Part shown: positions 60,252 through 64,000 of the stretch, one piece after another
Layout of the letters: each line of letters begins with the position of its first letter
How positions within the stretch are numbered: the stretch's first letter is position 1
NCBI GenBank assembly: GCA_033439795.1
Contig: JAUTDP010000002.1
Location: 4,030,001 to 4,094,000, forward strand
Direction of reading: 5' to 3'
Source: Sordaria brevicollis
Lineage: Eukaryota > Ascomycota > Sordariomycetes > Sordariales > Sordariaceae
Length of the DNA: 64,000 bases
Program-made: the position numbers and the translations under genes
The notes under the pieces: generated by a model
Database searches by the model: none
What the model saw: only the letters and a program-made list of their open reading frames with translations
What the model was told of the DNA's origin: nothing

Positions 60252-62312
60252 TTAGAGACCTCTCCTACCTCCAGTACTCATCAATGTGATCTTCTGTTTC
60301 TTCTTCTTCCCACCTTTGGCGCCACCCGCGGCCTTGTTGCCGCCCACCGCAGAACCAGCAGTGGCGGCGACAGCGGCAGCGCTGCTACTCCCAGCAGCAC
60401 CATTCTCAAGCCCCATTGCCTCCATCTGAAACGCAATATCCTGCGCACTGAGACTGTCTATAACATCATCATCCTTCAACCAGCCATCATCAACCGGATT
60501 TCTGGGAGTCATGTATTCCGGCTCATCACCTTGAATAGCTGGAGTGCCCCAGACTGTCCTTTGTGCACCCGGGCTGGTGCTCATCTCGGACAGGCTCCCA
60601 AATCCAGCTCTTGGGTTTGGTGGTGTTGTACTTGGTGCTTCCGCGCCAAGAGGGATAAAATCATCCATATTCACCGGAGGTCGATCCGCATCGGCATTGC
60701 CATACCGAATGATGCCTTCGTCCAATAACGGACCTGCCTGTCGCCTGGCACCCCGAATCGCAGCCACTTCAAGGCGCTCTGCCTGTAGACGTTCACGCTC
60801 CTCCTGAGCGACCTTGTCCTTGTTTCGCTTGCGCCGGCGCTCTATCTCCTCCTTGAAGGTCTCAAGGACCTCGGGGGTAACGATGTCGGTCCAGTCGCAT
60901 TCGAGAAAGCTGATGAGACATCCTCGTGGTAGATGGCCCAGGTACTTGGCGCGTTTTCGCATGACATCGTCGACGGTGTTGCCTGTGGAAATATGTTCAA
61001 CTCTTGGTAGAAGCGTGGTGGGAAAGTCGGCGAAAGAGCCGAATTGGGTCTTGAGAATCCTGATGTCCAGCGGCGAAAGGTAAAGATGCGGAGGCGCAGA
61101 GTAGAAGAAGAAATCAAGATCCTCGTCACGCTTCTTAGACCGAGATCCAGCAGCGCTGGATGCTGCGAGTGCCGTGGTTTGGGTTTCTTCCAGTTCCTTC
61201 AACTTCTCCTTTGCCGCCTGGACTGCCCTGATGGCCTTCTGTGTCCACTCGTTGTCTTCATGAAACAACAGCTCGTCTTCTTTTTCTTGCTTGGTTATGT
61301 CCTCCACTTCTTGGTCGTACTGTTCTTCCATGTATCCGGTAGTACCCTTCATGATCCTTGCATAATCCAAAACATTGGCGGCAAAGTGCCAGGGGATGTC
61401 GTCGCCCGAGTGTAGTACCTCTGCAGCACCCTCCTTGGGTAATGCGAGCGTGCTTTTTGCATTGCGCGCCATCAGACGCAACACAACGTCCTCGCCGGGC
61501 CGTGGGAGAGCGCTTTCTTGGCCGGCATAGAACCTGACGGGGCGTACTTCGTTTAAATAGACTGTATCATCGCAGATGGGACATTTCCTCCATCGATTTT
61601 GTTTCTTTTCCGGAGGGGATTTCCCATCATCGTTGGGTACCGTATTCATGAAGCGGATCAGACACGGCAGGCAGAAAATATGGCCGCATTTCGCCATGCG
61701 TGGCGCGACGGGCTCCGACAGACAAATTGGGCATGAGGTCTGTTGCGACTCTGTAGAAGCGATGATCTGAAGGATATCGGTCCATTCAAGATGTTCGTCT
61801 GCGTCTGATGCTTGGGCTGTATAAGTACCGCTCGGCGAAACGACAAAACGGTAGTTGGCATGCACATAGCGTGCCTTGTCCATAGAATGGTAGCCTGAGC
61901 CAACGCCATAGCTAGGGTTTCGGCGATAAGAACGAGAGGAATAGCTGTGATGGCTGTCGTAGACTGGGCGTGGCGGAGGGTTCAGGTTCAGCAGATGTGT
62001 GATAGAGGTTTGTCCGCGGCGACTTGAGGTATTCCTCATGGCCCGTATTTCAGCCAGCATATCTTCGTCATCGTTTACGCGGTTCTGCTGCCGCATTGCG
62101 CCGGGCCGCCTCATGTCTTTATGTTGGCGTCTGGCGCCCTGATTCCTCCGTGGGGCGGATTGCGAAGCGCTCGATCCCTGGCCTTGGCCTGTACCTTGAC
62201 GTCGAGCAGAATCAAAGCCAATAGGTGAGGGTGCTTGCGGAGGGGCTTGCGAGAAGTTCGAGGTTGGAGGAGCGGAAAGGGACTTGCCCGGTGCTGATGG
62301 GGTCGAGTTCAT
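60252..62312 (-). CDS. MAG2: RING finger E3 ligase, Mag2/RNF10 family
   Basis: This is an intronless 686-residue protein. Mag2/RNF10 proteins mono-ubiquitinate small-subunit ribosomal proteins (uS3/uS5) in ribosome quality control in the cytoplasm. The N-terminus (1-100) is Ser/Gln/Arg-rich and disordered. The segment SITHLLNLNPPPRPVYDSHH and the strand YVHANYRFVVSP precede the RING. The RING runs from CPICLSEPVAPRMAKCGHIF (Cys194, Cys197) to CPICDDTVY (Cys244, Cys247), with an unusually long loop rich in Asp/Lys between the pairs. Downstream the family-specific block FFFYSAPPHLYLSPLDIRIL and LGHLPRGCLISFLECDW are visible, and the C-terminus is a Lys-rich GGAKGGKKKKQKI. The start is the first ATG of the open frame. 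Confidence 0.9.
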   Translation of the reverse strand: MNSTPSAPGKSLSAPPTSNFSQAPPQAPSPIGFDSARRQGTGQGQGSSASQSAPRRNQGARRQHKDMRRPGAMRQQNRVNDDEDMLAEIRAMRNTSSRRGQTSITHLLNLNPPPRPVYDSHHSYSSRSYRRNPSYGVGSGYHSMDKARYVHANYRFVVSPSGTYTAQASDADEHLEWTDILQIIASTESQQTSCPICLSEPVAPRMAKCGHIFCLPCLIRFMNTVPNDDGKSPPEKKQNRWRKCPICDDTVYLNEVRPVRFYAGQESALPRPGEDVVLRLMARNAKSTLALPKEGAAEVLHSGDDIPWHFAANVLDYARIMKGTTGYMEEQYDQEVEDITKQEKEDELLFHEDNEWTQKAIRAVQAAKEKLKELEETQTTALAASSAAGSRSKKRDEDLDFFFYSAPPHLYLSPLDIRILKTQFGSFADFPTTLLPRVEHISTGNTVDDVMRKRAKYLGHLPRGCLISFLECDWTDIVTPEVLETFKEEIERRRKRNKDKVAQEERERLQAERLEVAAIRGARRQAGPLLDEGIIRYGNADADRPPVNMDDFIPLGAEAPSTTPPNPRAGFGSLSEMSTSPGAQRTVWGTPAIQGDEPEYMTPRNPVDDGWLKDDDVIDSLSAQDIAFQMEAMGLENGAAGSSSAAAVAATAGSAVGGNKAAGGAKGGKKKKQKITLMSTGGRRGL

Positions 62313-63921
62313 ATTTGGCAGGCTGGCGTTGATGAATGGATAGAGTGAGCGTGCTCCTCTCGCGGTGGATCAAATGCTTCGCTTTCAGGTACTTGTTTCT
62401 CCAGCAGACTAATTCTCCGGGGCGGTGGCAAGGCAACCCTAACAATGCTTCACTAAGCTGTCAGCACCTTGTTCTATCCATACCCAAATCTGGACCGACA
62501 GGCGACACGGTTTTCAGACCACGAAAGGAAGAAAAGGAAGAGTTCGCTCATGGGCAATACCTCTTGTGTGTTAATCACCTCGCTGTGTCATCGTCTGTTG
62601 GCGTTGCAGGGGGGGATAATGACGTCTGGACGTATCTCGGACGCAGTGAGAGGTCTTTGCTCCGTTAACGTGTCAACGACCGTAAGACGTTCCTAAAGAG
62701 CGAGCACATGAGATGAAATATAGACACGAGGATAACGCAAGAGAAGCGGCAACACAATTCAGTGGCGGGAGTATGTCAAAGTTGAAGAAGGGGTCCAGAC
62801 GCGGACCCCATGAGATATGAGATCGAAAGGGACGGGAATCGGAGGCCGGGGATGCAGCTGGGCGGGCGGGAGTCACTCGAGGTCTCCGTTGTAAGAAAAC
62901 CGCGGGGCAAATGGCGACAACTGAAGGCGGGAAGCGAGGCGCTACAACACTGGAGGAGATAGGCCTAACAAATACCTGCGGCCTGTCAAGTGCCTGCCGC
63001 GGGCCGTGTTAGCTGAGTGACTCCACCGCCAGTGTACTTGATACATTGTGCCTTCCCCACATTTGATTACATGGTACATGAAGGAAGAAACAACACAAGA
63101 AGTCACAACACCATACGGCGACACTGCGCAATATCATTTGAATTATGGAGGCTTATATAGTTGCTTCTGGATATTATGATGCGTTGCCTTTGTATACCCA
63201 CTTCCACACCTCAAACACCAAAGGGCTGGCTATATTAAGGCTGCAAAAACAGCTAGGTGCGTGCGGACTGCCATGAATACAGTAACATTACAAAACACAA
63301 ATCTGGATTACAAATGGCTTCTTCGCATGAGAGCTCAGAACTATCGACAACTACTTGAGCAACTTAGGAAAACCAACAAATGATCAAAGAAGAAGTATTT
63401 GAAACTCTTAGATATCTCGGCTTTTCACCGGAGCGATTACTCCTTCAGTCAGTTCAATCTTCCGTGTTCCATGCTGCGCAATCGTACCTAGAAAACAGGA
63501 ACAGACACCAGACTAAATTGGCCCCGACAACACTGACAGAAATAAGTATTAAACGTACGACTAACTTTAGGTTGTGTAGGGTTGAGCGCGGGTTTCTCGT
63601 ATCATCATGTGTGCCGTCCACCGTATGGGTACATTATGAAAGAGCATCAAAAGCAGAAATGCAACGGATCAAAACGGACGAACAAACATTATGAGATGCG
63701 TAGGGCGCCTATTCGCACGCCCATTGAGCGCACGACTAACTGCGTGTGCGCTTCTATCTTACAAAAAGTGAGTGCCCTATGACACGGCGGAAAATAAAAC
63801 AAAACCAATTCATCAATCAGCCTTCCAACCCATGGGGAATATTTTAACGGGACAATGACAGCAAAAAGAGAGAAAGAGAAAGAAAAAGGTATCATCCACG
63901 CCCAACGCACTAGCCTTTTTT
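62313..63921. other. Spacer at the right end
   Basis: This holds the promoter of the RING gene and the 3' flank of the minus-strand gene at the window edge. ORFs up to 110 codons have no motif. Two short similar stretches (CGACTAACTTTAGG near 63558 and CGACTAACTGCGTG near 63734) are too small to name. Confidence 0.45.
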
Positions 63922-64000
63922 CTAAGTGAACTTGTGCTTGAGCTTGCTGAAGAAGCCACTGACTCGGTTCTTCTTCTTTCTCTCTGGCGTGGTAGAGGCA
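63922..64000 (-). CDS. C-terminus of an unidentified protein (partial)
   Basis: The last 79 bases, read on the minus strand, give a basic 25-residue tail ending RVSGFFSKLKHKFT and a TAG stop at 63924..63922. Lys/Phe-rich tails of this type occur at the ends of several fungal proteins, so the family cannot be named. The rest lies outside the window. The frame is supported by its basic amphipathic character and by ending at a stop just before non-coding sequence. Confidence 0.5.
   Translation of the reverse strand, partial: ASTTPERKKKNRVSGFFSKLKHKFT

Overview
The window reads as nuclear DNA of a filamentous ascomycete, most likely Neurospora or a close Sordariomycete relative. The evidence is short introns (about 55-180 nt) with GT..CTRAC..AG signals, CA-rich leaders and Kozak-like CAAAATGGC starts, proteins of clearly fungal type, compact genes separated by long gene-free spacers, and short non-autonomous DNA transposon relics. 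No gene cluster, CRISPR array, prophage or plasmid feature is present. The species call is inference from protein character and gene structure.

Layout. 1-1451 (+) is the 3' part of a Slm1-type F-BAR/PH protein. 3110-5149 (-) is an Ahc1-like zinc-finger protein. 5150-10282 holds no convincing gene but carries two related TA-flanked miniature elements, a PIF/Harbinger-like element and a frameshifted coding relic. 10283-11170 (+) is an Alba-like protein. 12243-12706 (-) is Vtc1 and 13960-14778 (+) a Tctex1 dynein light chain. A 4.3 kb spacer precedes an F-box protein (19056-19940, +). 22117-24007 (+) is choline-phosphate cytidylyltransferase. An 8.9 kb spacer precedes a C2H2/fungal_trans transcription factor (32876-36929, +). 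A hAT-like miniature element lies at 37225-37721. 38625-41704 (-) is trifunctional C1-tetrahydrofolate synthase, 43780-45074 (+) is eIF3i and 45969-49623 (-) an ISWI ATPase. 51401-52189 (+) is a conserved glutamine-rich protein. A tRNA-like gene lies at 53444-53528 (-). 54288-55103 (+) is a voltage-gated proton channel, 57444-58064 (+) a cysteine-rich GPI-type secreted protein, 58695-59363 (-) a small hydrophilic protein, and 60252-62312 (-) a Mag2/RNF10 RING protein. The last 79 bases hold the C-terminus of another minus-strand gene.

The genes are mainly unrelated housekeeping and regulatory functions: membrane and TORC2 signalling, phospholipid synthesis, polyphosphate and vacuole biology, one-carbon metabolism, translation initiation, chromatin remodelling, ribosome quality control and proton flux. 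Splice structures were worked out by hand from frame continuity and splice signals, and every multi-exon model given closes in frame. The most interesting items are: a possible second, mitochondrially targeted start for the C1-THF synthase; a required GC-AG intron in the cytidylyltransferase; a proton channel with glycine at the first S4 arginine position; three types of miniature inverted-repeat element with recognisable target-site duplications; and a tRNA-like Pol III unit whose anticodon arm does not resolve.
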